Assembly (NCBI RefSeq): GCF_002929555.1
Contig: NZ_PJJP01000039.1
Location: 496,001-560,000, forward strand
DNA from: Cryobacterium sp. N22
GTDB taxonomy: Bacteria; Actinomycetota; Actinomycetes; Actinomycetales; Microbacteriaceae
Direction: 5' to 3'
Length of the DNA stretch: 64,000 nucleotides
This document shows, in pieces, positions 9,401-17,452 of the stretch. The translations under genes were made by a program, and so were the position numbers. Numbering within the stretch: the stretch's first letter is position 1; every line of letters starts with the position of its first letter. Below the pieces are notes generated by a model. The model was not told the DNA's origin. It was given only the letters and a program-made list of their open reading frames with translations, and searched no databases.

Positions 9401-10962
9401 TCGTCGGTGGCCGTGCGCGATTCGGTCAACCGCGACCGCACCTGCTCGGCGCCGGATCCGGCCGTGCGACGGGCCGCGATCAGGCCCTCCAGGGCGGCCA
9501 ACAGGGCCGTCGCGGCAGGGAAGTCCGCGGCGAGGCCGTTGACCCGCAGCGGACTGTGCGGGGAGTTCACGTGCGGCAGCCATTTCAGCCAGGCCCAGTC
9601 TGCGGTGGCGTCGCCGCCGGCGAACGCCATGACGACGAGGTCGGCCGGGGAATGCAGGCCGACCAATTGGGTGATCACGGCGCGGGCCGCATCCGCCGCC
9701 TGGGTCGACGAGCCGGCGATGCCGAGAGCACCGCAGCGGGCGAGGTTTTCCGAGACGGGCACGCCGTCCACCTGGGCGTATTCGTCGATGATGGCGTTCA
9801 CCCGGTGCCACTCGTCCACGGTGCCGGTGTGCTTGGACGGCAGGGCGATGGTGCTGCGGCTGCGCTGTGCGCCCAGGCCCAGGCGCACCTCGAGAAAGCT
9901 GGCGTGTTCGGGTTTGCGGGTCCACAGCAACGCGGAGTGCTCCTGCATTGCGGTGGCGATGGCGGCGGCGGACGGCGATTCGGCCAGCCGGGCGTCGATC
10001 TGGCTTTCGCGTTCCTCCGCCAGGCTGTCTTCGAGGTCGACGACGGCGGCGTCGAAGCGTGCGTTCTCGGCGCGACCCTTACGGCGACCCTGGATGCGGT
10101 TGTCGATCCAGGTGCCGAGCAGGATGATCGGGGCCATGGCGATGAACAGGAGCGTGTACACCTGCCGGGTGGCCAGGAACAGCACCGCGCCCATGACCAC
10201 TGGGGCGATCAGGGCCAGGGTCGGGAAGCGCTGCTTCTCCGGCGGGTTGGGCAGCTCGGGTGCGGTGAAGGTGCGGCCGAGATAGACCGGCTCAACGCGC
10301 GGTGAGCGGGAGAAGTCCGCGGCGGCCGGTTCCGCCGACGCCCCGGCGGGCACCGGCAGCGGGATGACCATGAGCACGGATGCGCCCAGCTGCAGCCGGG
10401 ACGAGGCCGAGAGCAGCGAGCGGTGGCAGAGGGCGCCGTCGACGGTGAGGCCGTTGGCCGAGTTCAGGTCGGTGACGCTGATGGTGTCGCCCACCGTGAT
10501 GGAGGCGTGGCGGCGCGACACATTCGGGTCGGTCAGCGGCACCTGCGAGTCGGGGGCGCCGCCGACGTAGTTGACGCCGGTGGCGATGGTGAACTCGTTC
10601 CCGGCATCCGGGCCTTCGAGCACCCGCACGATCGCGGCGGCGGTGCCGAAGAGGTCGTCGCCGTCTCGGCGCTCCAGGCTGGAGACCACTTCGACGGTGC
10701 AGCCGGAGCGCAGATTCGACTCGTGGATGGTGGCCGACGGGTTGAGCAGCCGGGCCTGGACCCGGCCGGGGTATTCCGCTCGCAGGGTGAGGTCCGGGGC
10801 CGGCCCTGCGCCTGCCGTCTCTGGCGAAAGCACCGGCGTTCCCCGAACCGTTCGGCTCGAGAGGTGTCTGGCGATATCACTGACCGTCGCGGTGACATCC
10901 GCCGTCACGACGACATCGCCCACCAACCCGGACGAATCTTTTACGGCAAGTCGAAGCTTCAT
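6466..10962 (-). CDS. FHA-domain FtsK/SpoIIIE-type ATPase of type VII secretion (EssC/EccC-like)
   Basis: A membrane-bound motor ATPase of a type VII secretion system, 1498 aa. ATG at 10962 is preferred because GGGGGA lies 7 nt upstream; the frame opens 8 codons earlier. Order of parts: N-terminal ubiquitin-like region (1-95), FHA domain (about 110-195, with VSRRHAS and NSANG), two membrane helices (about 247-285), then three FtsK-type ATPase domains. The first has Walker A GTTGSGKS (about 707-714) and Walker B LILMIDEF (about 809-816). The second has GTGGAGKT (about 1033). The third has GPFGSGRT (about 1307), with Arg in place of the P-loop Lys, so it is probably inactive. An FHA N-terminus resembles EssC more than mycobacterial EccC. 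EccB, EccD, EccE and MycP genes are not in the visible part. Confidence 0.92.
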   Translation of the reverse strand: MKLRLAVKDSSGLVGDVVVTADVTATVSDIARHLSSRTVRGTPVLSPETAGAGPAPDLTLRAEYPGRVQARLLNPSATIHESNLRSGCTVEVVSSLERRDGDDLFGTAAAIVRVLEGPDAGNEFTIATGVNYVGGAPDSQVPLTDPNVSRRHASITVGDTISVTDLNSANGLTVDGALCHRSLLSASSRLQLGASVLMVIPLPVPAGASAEPAAADFSRSPRVEPVYLGRTFTAPELPNPPEKQRFPTLALIAPVVMGAVLFLATRQVYTLLFIAMAPIILLGTWIDNRIQGRRKGRAENARFDAAVVDLEDSLAEERESQIDARLAESPSAAAIATAMQEHSALLWTRKPEHASFLEVRLGLGAQRSRSTIALPSKHTGTVDEWHRVNAIIDEYAQVDGVPVSENLARCGALGIAGSSTQAADAARAVITQLVGLHSPADLVVMAFAGGDATADWAWLKWLPHVNSPHSPLRVNGLAADFPAATALLAALEGLIAARRTAGSGAEQVRSRLTESRTATDDLAAAVDRLPARPAIIVLVTNEAPADRSRLVALSEEGADHGVFLVWLAPSVAALPVVCRTYLDVQPAGTNVGFVRVGRTVALATLETVDPAGAATAARALAPVEDIGARVLDETDLPHSVNFLDLYDGDVADDTAAVLQRWVKNDSLSSSWVPGTSREAGGIRALVGQGASEPFYLDLRTHGPHALVGGTTGSGKSEFLQTWIMGIAAEYAPDRVTFLLVDYKGGAAFAECVDLPHTVGLVTDLNPHLVRRALTSLRAELRFREHLLNSKGAKDLETLEKRSDPDAPPALILMIDEFAALASEVPEFVDGVIDVAQRGRSLGLHLVMATQRPAGVIKDSLRANTNLRVALRVADEADSQDVLGVADAAGFDPGTPGRAAAKLGPGRVLDFQTAYLGGLTPPASASVPAPDVEVADLSFGPGATWASNVARPRSAGGARDIERLARTIAGAADSRDLALPRKPWLDQLPALFDLAGLPVAGEGLLPVGMLDEPEEQRQSPFVLDLDTIGNLVILGTGGAGKTAALRTIAVAASAAAETHPVAVYGLDFAGGGLSMLESLPTVGAVIAGDDTERAARLFKDLAQLVDDRAARFALARAGSLGDYRRITAVAEPRVLVLMDGMAAFRADYEFRGAGELFDRFLKLAATGRQVGVHFVLTADRSGALPTQLLANVGQRLVLRLAGESEYSAAGVRPDVLTDAVPGRGLVDGHEVQLAVPGGTADLTVQSTWVETLAARLRAAGVDAATGVERLAVHIPLADLPAQVAGRPTLGVSDESLEPVGVPLDGLFVVTGPFGSGRTTTMTTILQSVRATRPELRPCLLVGRRSALADVTDWAELSTDADEAEALAVRLATVLEQPATAGGTDLLIVVENVGDFEGLPAEGAVARLIKAARRAGVPVIAETDTVTAASAWQIYSELKTARAGIVLQPEETDGLSLFRTPFPRVTRSDFPPGRGLLVDAGRAIQVQVAFPRPIPIETRS

Positions 10963-11043
10963 CGTTGTTCCCCCAGGGGCGACCATACGGCATCGGGCCC
11001 CCTGGGCGGTGCTTTTTGCCTCTGATCGGGCAACTTCGAGCAG

Positions 11044-12378
11044 CTAGGCGGGCGCCCCGGTGCTCGCCGGCAACAGGTGGCGGGCGAACCAGTCGGCGGC
11101 CAGCTCGGCAACGGCGCCCAGGGCACCCGGTTCCTCGAACAGGTGGGTGGCCCCGGGCACCACGGCCAGACTGTTTTCGCAGCGCAGGTGTTTCTGCGCC
11201 TCGCGGTTGACCTCCAGCACGGTGATATCGGCACCGCCGACGATGAGCAGGGTGGGGGCGGTCACCAGCGGCAGTCTGGTGCCGGCCAGATCCGGTCGGC
11301 CGCCACGGGAGACGACGGCGGCGATGTGTGTGCCCGGCTCGCCGGCCGCCCAGAGCGCCGCGGCGGCTCCGGTGCTGGCGCCGAAGTAGCCGATGCGGCA
11401 TCCGGCGGTCTCGGGCCTCTCGGTCAGCCAGTGCGTGACGGCGGCCAATCGCCGGCCCAGCAGCTCGATGTCGAAGACGTTGCCACGGTCCAGCTCCTCC
11501 TCCGGCGTGAGCAGGTCGAACAAAAGGATGCCCAGCCCTGCCTCGAACAGCACATCGGCCACGTACTGGTTGCGGGGGCTGTGCCGGCTGCTGCCGCTGC
11601 CGTGGGCGAAGAGCACCACTCCGGTCGGCGACACGGGCAGGTGCAGGTGCCCGTTCAGGGTCACGACGTCGACGGGAATCTCGACCTCGTCGTCGACGCC
11701 CGCCTCGGGGCTCGGAGTCGTGGTGCCCGACGGTCCGGTGAGCCGGCGGGCCGCCTCGTCGAGCAGCCGGGCGACCTCGTCGTCGGTGGTGGCCGAGAAG
11801 TCGGTGTAAAACTGGCCCACCGCCCAGAAGGTCTCCGGTGCCGCCAGGTAGACGATGTCGTCGGCGCCGGTCATCTCCGCCAGGGTCGAGGCGGCAATTA
11901 CGGGCACCGCGAGGATCACGTTCTCGGCGCCGAACCGGCGGGCCACGTCGCAGGCCACCCGTGCGGTCGCCCCGGTGGCCACCCCATCATCGACGATCAC
12001 GACGGTACGGCCATCGAGCGGGATCCGGCTGCGTCCCGGCCGAAGCCGCGCCACCCGCGCGTCAAGGTTCACCCGCTCGCGGGCTTCGACCGCGCTCACC
12101 TCGGCGTCGGTCACCCCGGTCAAGGCCACGGTCGATTCGTCGATGAGTTGCTCCCCGCCCTCGCCGATGGCGCCCATCGCGAATTCGGGCTGGAAGGGCA
12201 CACCGAGCTTGCGCACGACGATGACGTCGAGCGGCACGTCGAGCGCTGCGGCGACCTCGAACGCCACCGGCACTCCCCCACGGGGTATACCGAGCACAAC
12301 GATGTCCTGCCCACGCAGGTAGTCGAGCTGCAGGGCCAGCCGGCGGCCGGCCTCGACGCGATCAGTGAAGAGCACCAT
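11044..12378 (-). CDS. Phosphoribosyltransferase / dienelactone-hydrolase-type fusion protein
   Basis: A 444-aa two-domain protein. Residues 1-215 are a type I phosphoribosyltransferase: the PRPP-binding loop is VVIVDDGVATGATA and an N-terminal GIPRGGVPVA loop is present. Residues about 235-440 are an alpha/beta hydrolase of the dienelactone hydrolase type, with oxyanion region FAHGSGSSRHSPRN, nucleophile elbow GYFGASTGAA, Asp in IVGGADITV and His in GATHLF. The same fusion is known in mycobacteria (Rv0571c, a member of the hypoxia-responsive DosR regulon) and in many Actinobacteria. The reaction is unknown. It reads away from the T7SS locus with a short gap and is not clearly part of it. Confidence 0.88.
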   Translation of the reverse strand: MVLFTDRVEAGRRLALQLDYLRGQDIVVLGIPRGGVPVAFEVAAALDVPLDVIVVRKLGVPFQPEFAMGAIGEGGEQLIDESTVALTGVTDAEVSAVEARERVNLDARVARLRPGRSRIPLDGRTVVIVDDGVATGATARVACDVARRFGAENVILAVPVIAASTLAEMTGADDIVYLAAPETFWAVGQFYTDFSATTDDEVARLLDEAARRLTGPSGTTTPSPEAGVDDEVEIPVDVVTLNGHLHLPVSPTGVVLFAHGSGSSRHSPRNQYVADVLFEAGLGILLFDLLTPEEELDRGNVFDIELLGRRLAAVTHWLTERPETAGCRIGYFGASTGAAAALWAAGEPGTHIAAVVSRGGRPDLAGTRLPLVTAPTLLIVGGADITVLEVNREAQKHLRCENSLAVVPGATHLFEEPGALGAVAELAADWFARHLLPASTGAPA

Positions 12379-12430
12379 CGGCCCATGATCGTCCCCGAGT
12401 CAGCCGGGCGCTAGTCACCGGGGCTGCGTC

Positions 12431-12450
12431 GGTCTCAGCTGTTTGAGACC
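12431..12450 (-). terminator. Hairpin just after the tehA-like gene
   Basis: Inverted repeat GGTCTCA-6 nt-TGAGACC directly beyond the stop of the TehA-like gene. There is no clear T-run, so it may be a weak terminator or an RNA-processing hairpin. Confidence 0.45.
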
Positions 12451-12451
12451 C

Positions 12452-13432
12452 TCACGCCGCCGACGCTGTCGAACGAAGGCTGTGCCTGCTCAGCAGGGCC
12501 ACGGATCGCACGGCGATGCTCCCGATCAGCACCGTGGCGAGCCCAATGGCCAGCCACGCCCACACCGCGTGACCAGGGCCGCCCCAGAGCGCCAGCCAAT
12601 GTGCCGCATACGTTCCGCTGGAGGCGGCGGTGAAGGTGAAGGCCCAGAACCCCAGCGTGAAGGGCAGCCGCCAGTAGGCGCCCAGCATCATCAGCTGCAC
12701 CAGGATCAGCACGACGAACGTGCCGAGCAACATGGTCTCGATCAGGTCGATGCGGCCGCCGTTGACGGCGAACCAGGCGTTTCCCGCCACGGCCGGGGGC
12801 GCGGACCAGATCGCGAAGGTCGGTAGGAGAGCGGCGGGCGGGGTGGGGCGGAACGCCATCCGCGCCAGGATGATCGTGCCCAGAATCAGCCAGAAGAGGA
12901 TCCCGACGGCGATGGCCGCTTCGCCCAGCAGCGTCCAGCCGAAGGTGCCTGCGCCCTGCCCGACGATGAACGCGGCGGCGACCGTGGGCAACAGGTAGCC
13001 GGCGTGGACGGTGTCGATGCTGCGCTCCCGGAGCGCGAGCTGAGCGAGAAACCAAGCGCCGAAAAGCAGGCCGATGATCATGAAGACTCCCGTGGCGATG
13101 CGGCCGGCGAGCGGGAGATACTGCGCGTAGTGCGTGCAGACGAGCATCGCCGACGTCGGTGCGAGCGAGGCGAAGGCGCCCTGCACAGGGTCGCGCAGGT
13201 CTTCGCGGATGCTTCCGCCTCGATTACGGGATCGCCACAGGTAGTTCGTGACGACGACGATCCAGGCGGCTGCGGCGAGCATCCACAGCCCCTCGGCGAT
13301 GATGGGCGGCGCGAGGGAAGTGTGGGCGGCCATGGTCCAGGTGCCGGCAAGGCCGGAGAGCCCGAACGGGATGCCGAGGCTGCTGAGCGGGGCCCGGCCG
13401 GTGCGGGCGCGCGACAACGGGGCGGTTCTCAT
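12452..13432 (-). CDS. TehA/SLAC1-family transporter
   Basis: A 326-aa integral membrane protein with about ten hydrophobic segments. Its length and the alternation of short loops match the voltage-dependent anion channel / tellurite-resistance TehA family, also annotated as C4-dicarboxylate or malic acid transporters. Pore-type Phe and small residues occur in repeated F-x-x-P and G-x-G contexts. It probably moves small organic anions, sulfite or related anions across the membrane. It is monocistronic, with a 7-bp tandem repeat upstream and a hairpin downstream. The substrate cannot be told from sequence. Confidence 0.75.
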   Translation of the reverse strand: MRTAPLSRARTGRAPLSSLGIPFGLSGLAGTWTMAAHTSLAPPIIAEGLWMLAAAAWIVVVTNYLWRSRNRGGSIREDLRDPVQGAFASLAPTSAMLVCTHYAQYLPLAGRIATGVFMIIGLLFGAWFLAQLALRERSIDTVHAGYLLPTVAAAFIVGQGAGTFGWTLLGEAAIAVGILFWLILGTIILARMAFRPTPPAALLPTFAIWSAPPAVAGNAWFAVNGGRIDLIETMLLGTFVVLILVQLMMLGAYWRLPFTLGFWAFTFTAASSGTYAAHWLALWGGPGHAVWAWLAIGLATVLIGSIAVRSVALLSRHSLRSTASAA

Positions 13433-13461
13433 GCGATGGTCTCCTCGCGGACGGACGTGAA

Positions 13462-13496
13462 CGGTGAGCGGTGAGCGGTGAGCGGTGAGCGGTGAG
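13462..13496. repeat. Tandem repeat (CGGTGAG)x5
   Basis: Five perfect head-to-tail copies of the 7-mer CGGTGAG in the intergenic region upstream of the TehA-like gene, ending about 30 bp from its start codon. Copy number could vary between strains and change promoter spacing. It is non-coding. Confidence 0.95.
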
Positions 13497-13528
13497 CGTC
13501 GTGCCCATCACATCGTCCAGCATCCCGA

Positions 13529-13564
13529 TCCCGCCCGGTCCACGCTACGCGGGGTCGGGCGGGA
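13529..13564 (-). terminator. GC-rich hairpin downstream of membrane protein gene
   Basis: A 9-bp perfect stem (TCCCGCCCG with CGGGCGGGA) around an 18-nt loop, just beyond the stop at 13571 of the minus-strand membrane protein gene. It has no T-run. Plausible as a terminator for that gene. Confidence 0.4.
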
Positions 13565-13570
13565 CCTTCG

Positions 13571-14230
13571 TCACAGTGAGTCCCCATGTATGGGTCCAGG
13601 AATCCTGTTTGCAGCCGGCTCGGAGAGCGCTCGCGCCCGCAGGACGCTGATACCGAACAGGACCCAGCAGATGCCCGCCCCGAGATGCGCGACAACGCCG
13701 TAGATTCGGTAGCCGCCGATCGGGTCCGTCAGCGTACTCGGCAGCAAGGCCCAGGCGAAGGCACTCGCGAGGAGTACTCCAATCAGCAGCAACAGAAGGC
13801 GGCTCGGCCTGCTGACTCGTGGGTTGCGCCGCGTACCCACAGCGAGCAGGGCCAGGCCGATTGCGGCGACAGGTAGCAAGAAGGGTGCCCCCAAGGCCTG
13901 GATGCTCAGATCGACGAGCGCCGGAACGATGAGCCCGATCAGTAGCAGCACGTAGCCGACCCGTGCAACGCGGCCCGGAGTCGGCACCAGACGCGACGCG
14001 AGAAGGACCAGCCCCGTTGCAATCAGCAGATTCGGAATACCACCGAGCAACATGCCCCAGAACAGCATCGAGCCGCCCAGAACAGCGCGGTCTTCGTTGA
14101 ACGACGTCGGGCCATGCACCGTGGTGAAGACGAGCCAGAGCGCGGCCGAAAGCAGTCCGCCCAACACCATCATGGCGCTCGCCCATCCAACTCGAGCGGG
14201 TGTATCGTCCGGGCTCATGCCGCCAACCAT
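13571..14230 (-). CDS. Integral membrane protein of unknown function
   Basis: A 219-aa protein with six to seven predicted membrane helices and short loops. I do not recognise the family. Two starts are possible, 14230 and the ATG at 14218 (MSPDD). It reads alone, with a GC-rich hairpin after the stop. The next gene upstream (14269-15411) is on the same strand 38 bp away, so they may be co-transcribed. Confidence 0.65.
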   Translation of the reverse strand: MVGGMSPDDTPARVGWASAMMVLGGLLSAALWLVFTTVHGPTSFNEDRAVLGGSMLFWGMLLGGIPNLLIATGLVLLASRLVPTPGRVARVGYVLLLIGLIVPALVDLSIQALGAPFLLPVAAIGLALLAVGTRRNPRVSRPSRLLLLLIGVLLASAFAWALLPSTLTDPIGGYRIYGVVAHLGAGICWVLFGISVLRARALSEPAANRIPGPIHGDSL

Positions 14231-14268
14231 AGACCCGACGGTTCGCTGTGACGCCGGTCGTCGCGCGC

Positions 14269-15411
14269 CTACCGGCCGTCAATGATGGACATCAGCCCCG
14301 CAAAGGCGAAGATCCCGGGCACCACGTAGAGCAAGGTGAGAAAAACGAACCAGCCAAGCCCGCCGAGCATCGACCAGAAGCCGTTGGTGCGGTCCCGGAA
14401 GTTGAGGCGGCGTCCGTCTGGCCCGATACGGGGGCGCGGCGCAACCCACACCACGTCGGGATTCTTGAGCGCGGCGTTGATTGCCGAGATCACGAGTGGG
14501 ATCTCTTGCCCGGGTACGCGTTCATCGCGATATCGTCGGGCGCTGGCTGCGATTCGTGAAGCGACGTCGGCGAGGATTGCGTGGACGGCCTGCCAAGGCT
14601 CTGGCGTGCCGAAGTCGACAGCTGACGAGGTGAAGAAGACCAGGGTGTCGTCGACGATTTCTATGTTGTAGTCGCTTGCGGTGTCGATGAGCGCCGCCAT
14701 CACGTCGGGCGTGAGCAGATACAGCGCGTCCGACCGGTATGTCATCGGCGCGTACAGGTGGAACCATCGGTCGAAGTTTCCCTCGAGAGACAATCGCTGG
14801 GCGCGGTCGATTCCTCCGGGCAGGTCGCTGCCGAGCCGGTTGTTCGAGGTCGCGTCAAGGATCAGGTGCGGCAGCGGCGCGGGCAGCCTGACGGCGAGAT
14901 AGTGCCAGGTACCCGACCGGCCGGCCCGGCGCACCAGATTGCCGAACTCGACACCGGGCGCGACGAAACGTGGATGCTCACTCACTCCGCGGCTGGGAGT
15001 GGTGATCAGCGACGAAAACGTCGCGACCGAACTCGGCCGGTATTCGAAACCGTTCGCTAGGGCGGTCAGGGTCTGCCGCCATTCTTTCAGCCGGGTGCGC
15101 GGCGACGGCGGCCTGGCCGCCCAGCGATGTAGCCAGTAAGTCCCGAAGAGCCAGCCGGCGAGAATCGTCATGGTCACCGTGAGACCGCCGATGTCGGACG
15201 CGTCTGCCTGGCCGTCGTGATACACGTCGACGCGCACACCGAATGTCATGAAGACGATGAAGAGGTACCACAGGATCAGGCAGTTGTTCACATGCACGAG
15301 CACCTGCCGCCGCGTCGGCACCCACTTCGGCCGGGAGTCACGGCGCACGGACGCCATCGCCGCAGCGACCTCGTCAGCCGGCGCGGTCAACCAGCGTAGT
15401 TCCATGGTCAT
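14269..15411 (-). CDS. Membrane-anchored protein of unknown function
   Basis: A protein of about 380 aa. The ATG at 15411 is preferred because GGGGGA lies 5 nt upstream (MTMELRW...). Two membrane helices near residues 35-95 are followed by a large soluble domain (about 110-330) and two more helices at the C-terminus, a layout seen in DUF3137-like proteins. The soluble part has no catalytic motif that I recognise. It is divergent from the GAP-family gene at 15543. Confidence 0.65.
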   Translation of the reverse strand: MTMELRWLTAPADEVAAAMASVRRDSRPKWVPTRRQVLVHVNNCLILWYLFIVFMTFGVRVDVYHDGQADASDIGGLTVTMTILAGWLFGTYWLHRWAARPPSPRTRLKEWRQTLTALANGFEYRPSSVATFSSLITTPSRGVSEHPRFVAPGVEFGNLVRRAGRSGTWHYLAVRLPAPLPHLILDATSNNRLGSDLPGGIDRAQRLSLEGNFDRWFHLYAPMTYRSDALYLLTPDVMAALIDTASDYNIEIVDDTLVFFTSSAVDFGTPEPWQAVHAILADVASRIAASARRYRDERVPGQEIPLVISAINAALKNPDVVWVAPRPRIGPDGRRLNFRDRTNGFWSMLGGLGWFVFLTLLYVVPGIFAFAGLMSIIDGR

Positions 15412-15542
15412 CGATCCCCCGACACTCACGTTAGTGCGCGCGCGAACGCGATCGCGCCCAACCGTTTCGTCGCACGCCTCTTTCGCCCGGCCGGGGGGCC
15501 GGTGATACTGACCGCACGCGGACTGCCTCGGAGGAGGACACC

Positions 15543-16214
15543 ATGAATTCCGTCATCGGCGAGATCCTCCCGCTCGCGCTCGGCATCGCCATCAGTCCCA
15601 TCCCCATCATCGCCGCCATCCTGATGCTCCTCTCGCCGAAGGCCCGCGGCACGAGCGTGGGCTTCCTGATCGGCTGGGTGCTCGGGGTGGTGGTGGTCGT
15701 CACGGCATTCACGCTCCTCTCATCGCTCCTCCCCGAGCCCGGCGACGACGGCTCGCAGCCGGTCGCCGGCGTCGTCAAGCTGGTGCTCGGAGCGGCACTG
15801 CTGTTCCTGGCCGCGAGACAGTGGCGGTCGCGACCCGCGGGCGACGCAGACCCGCCGCTGCCGAAGTGGATGGCCGCCATCGATTCCATGACCGCCGGAC
15901 GCGGCCTCGTGCTCGGCATCGCGCTCTCGGGACTCAACCCGAAGAACCTGCTCCTCGGCGCCGCCGCCGGGGTATCGATCGGCTCCGCCGGGCTCAGCGT
16001 GGGCTCCACAACCGTCGCAATCGTCGTGTTCACCGTGATCGCCGCGTCGACGGTTGCCCTGCCCGTCATCGCCTACCTCGCAGCATCGAACCGGATGGCC
16101 GGCCCCCTTGAGGCGCTCCGCGGGTGGTTGGTGCACAACAACGCCACGGTGATGGCCGTGCTGCTGCTCGTGATCGGCGTCGTCCTCATCGGCAAGGGCA
16201 TCGGATCGTTCTGA
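15543..16214 (+). CDS. GAP-family (Sap-like) membrane protein
   Basis: A 223-aa protein with six membrane helices. The N-terminus has a prolines-and-serines motif (AISPIPIIAAILML), and NPKNLLLG follows at mid-protein. This pattern is known for the GAP family (mycobacterial Sap / GPL-addressing proteins), a LysE-like fold thought to export lipids or small molecules. The ribosome binding site GGAGGAGG lies 6 nt before the ATG. An intrinsic terminator directly follows. The cargo is unknown. Confidence 0.82.
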   Translation: MNSVIGEILPLALGIAISPIPIIAAILMLLSPKARGTSVGFLIGWVLGVVVVVTAFTLLSSLLPEPGDDGSQPVAGVVKLVLGAALLFLAARQWRSRPAGDADPPLPKWMAAIDSMTAGRGLVLGIALSGLNPKNLLLGAAAGVSIGSAGLSVGSTTVAIVVFTVIAASTVALPVIAYLAASNRMAGPLEALRGWLVHNNATVMAVLLLVIGVVLIGKGIGSF

Positions 16215-16240
16215 CCGGAAGAACTTCTGGTCCCCTTTTG
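16213..16240 (+). terminator. Intrinsic terminator of the GAP-family gene
   Basis: Stem GACCGGAAG / CTTCTGGTC (one G-U pair) starting inside the stop region and followed by CCCCTTTT. It fits a rho-independent terminator for the 15543-16214 gene. Confidence 0.65.
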
Positions 16241-16380
16241 CGCCGACTGCGGTCAACGACCTTCCACTGGTACCTTGACGCATCGACAGTCGGTCCCCGG
16301 GAGAGGAATCGCATCCGTTCATGACGGCTGCCGTCTCTCTCGGCGGGTTTGCGTCGACAAGGCAGGGAATCGGTAGGTCC

Positions 16381-16725
16381 ATGAAGAGAGTCTCGTATTG
16401 CGGAGAATCGTTCCTGACCACAGATGGGGCCGCGGATGCGCTTCTGGAGTTGGTCGTCGCGTTTCCGGGGGGCCACGACTCCGAGTTGTTCCAACTACCC
16501 GCGGTCAACAGCGACGGCGATGAGATGGTCGTGCAGGTGGTCGTCGGGCCAGGCAGCGAGCTCATCAGCGTTCCGGAAAAATCCACGGCGGGAGAACCGG
16601 ACACCCTCGAGACGGTTGCCTACCTTCGCGATCGGATGCGCACACTCACGTTCCCCATCGAGCTGACCTACTCAGAGGCGTTGTTCTTCGCCGAGTACGG
16701 ATGGGACACGCGTTACGTGCTCTAG
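16381..16725 (+). CDS. Small conserved-type protein of unknown function
   Basis: A 114-aa soluble protein starting MKRVSYCGESFLTTD. The frame is open 20 codons further upstream, but ATG 16381 has GGTAGG just upstream and gives a protein beginning at the ordered part. It is acidic, alpha/beta, and without signal peptide. The N-terminal part looks like a compact beta-rich domain ending in RYVL. I cannot assign a function. It is convergent with the VanY-type gene. Confidence 0.6.
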   Translation: MKRVSYCGESFLTTDGAADALLELVVAFPGGHDSELFQLPAVNSDGDEMVVQVVVGPGSELISVPEKSTAGEPDTLETVAYLRDRMRTLTFPIELTYSEALFFAEYGWDTRYVL

Positions 16726-16778
16726 GCACCTGAGCTGCCCGTGACAATCGGCGACCACCAAAGCCCCGACCGGCGAAT

Positions 16779-17357
16779 CTAGCCACCGGCGTTCATGAGC
16801 TGCGTCGGGCACTCTCCGTCTGGGCTTGTCGCGAGTTCGAAGTGCCACATCTCGTTGGCGTAGATCTGGCAGAGCCCATAGTCGGCTCCATGCTGGCTGA
16901 GCCAGCTGTCCGCATCGGTTCGCCCGATGTCCACGGCCTCGCCGGTGACGTGTTTGGACTGCTCCGGCGAGAGCACGAACTCCCCCGCAACCTCCGCGCT
17001 GCCGTACTCGATCACCGCGGCGTCGAGCAGCGACTGCTGGTAAGCGGCACTTCGCCATCCGCTCGTCACGACGAAGTCGATGCCGTCGGCAATGGCGTCG
17101 CGCGCGGCGTCCTGCATGGCCGAGCGCAGCCCGGGCTCGAGCTTCGCGATGGCCGGCAGGTCGTCAGCGAAGGGAGAGACCGCCTCGCCTTCCTCGATCG
17201 CGCCGTCCTCAACGCCCACAGCGGGGCCGGCGGGCCAGAGCCCGCCAGCGACGGCAGCGTCGTCGCGGGACGGTCCGGTCAGGGCGATCAGGCCGACAGC
17301 CAACCCGCCGAGCAGCAACAGGCCGAGCATGGCGGCGGCGCTTCTCTTCTTCAACAC
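16779..17357 (-). CDS. D-alanyl-D-alanine carboxypeptidase, VanY/M15B family
   Basis: A 192-aa protein with an N-terminal membrane anchor or signal (residues 5-27) and an extracytoplasmic M15B peptidase domain. The metal site is complete: SGWRSAAYQ (99-107), SKHVTGEAVD (134-143, His136 and Asp143) and EMWHFE (169-174, Glu169 and His172). The enzyme trims the terminal D-Ala from peptidoglycan stem peptides and works outside the membrane. It is followed upstream by a two-component system on the same strand (17453-19242), which may or may not control it. Confidence 0.9.
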   Translation of the reverse strand: MLKKRSAAAMLGLLLLGGLAVGLIALTGPSRDDAAVAGGLWPAGPAVGVEDGAIEEGEAVSPFADDLPAIAKLEPGLRSAMQDAARDAIADGIDFVVTSGWRSAAYQQSLLDAAVIEYGSAEVAGEFVLSPEQSKHVTGEAVDIGRTDADSWLSQHGADYGLCQIYANEMWHFELATSPDGECPTQLMNAGG

Positions 17358-17452
17358 TGGTGCGTCTCCTTAATTCGTGGAGACTTCAGTCCATCAGGGG
17401 CGCCGTTGCGGGAGCGTTTCGGAATTTGGATATGTTTCCGATACGCCCCAGG

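Noticed and set aside
4637-10305. Very long plus-strand frames (4637-6043, 5551-7731, 7789-10305)
   Set aside because: They lie antisense to the T7SS ATPase and neighbours, have no recognisable domain, and are rich in Gly/Arg/Ala as expected for shadow frames.
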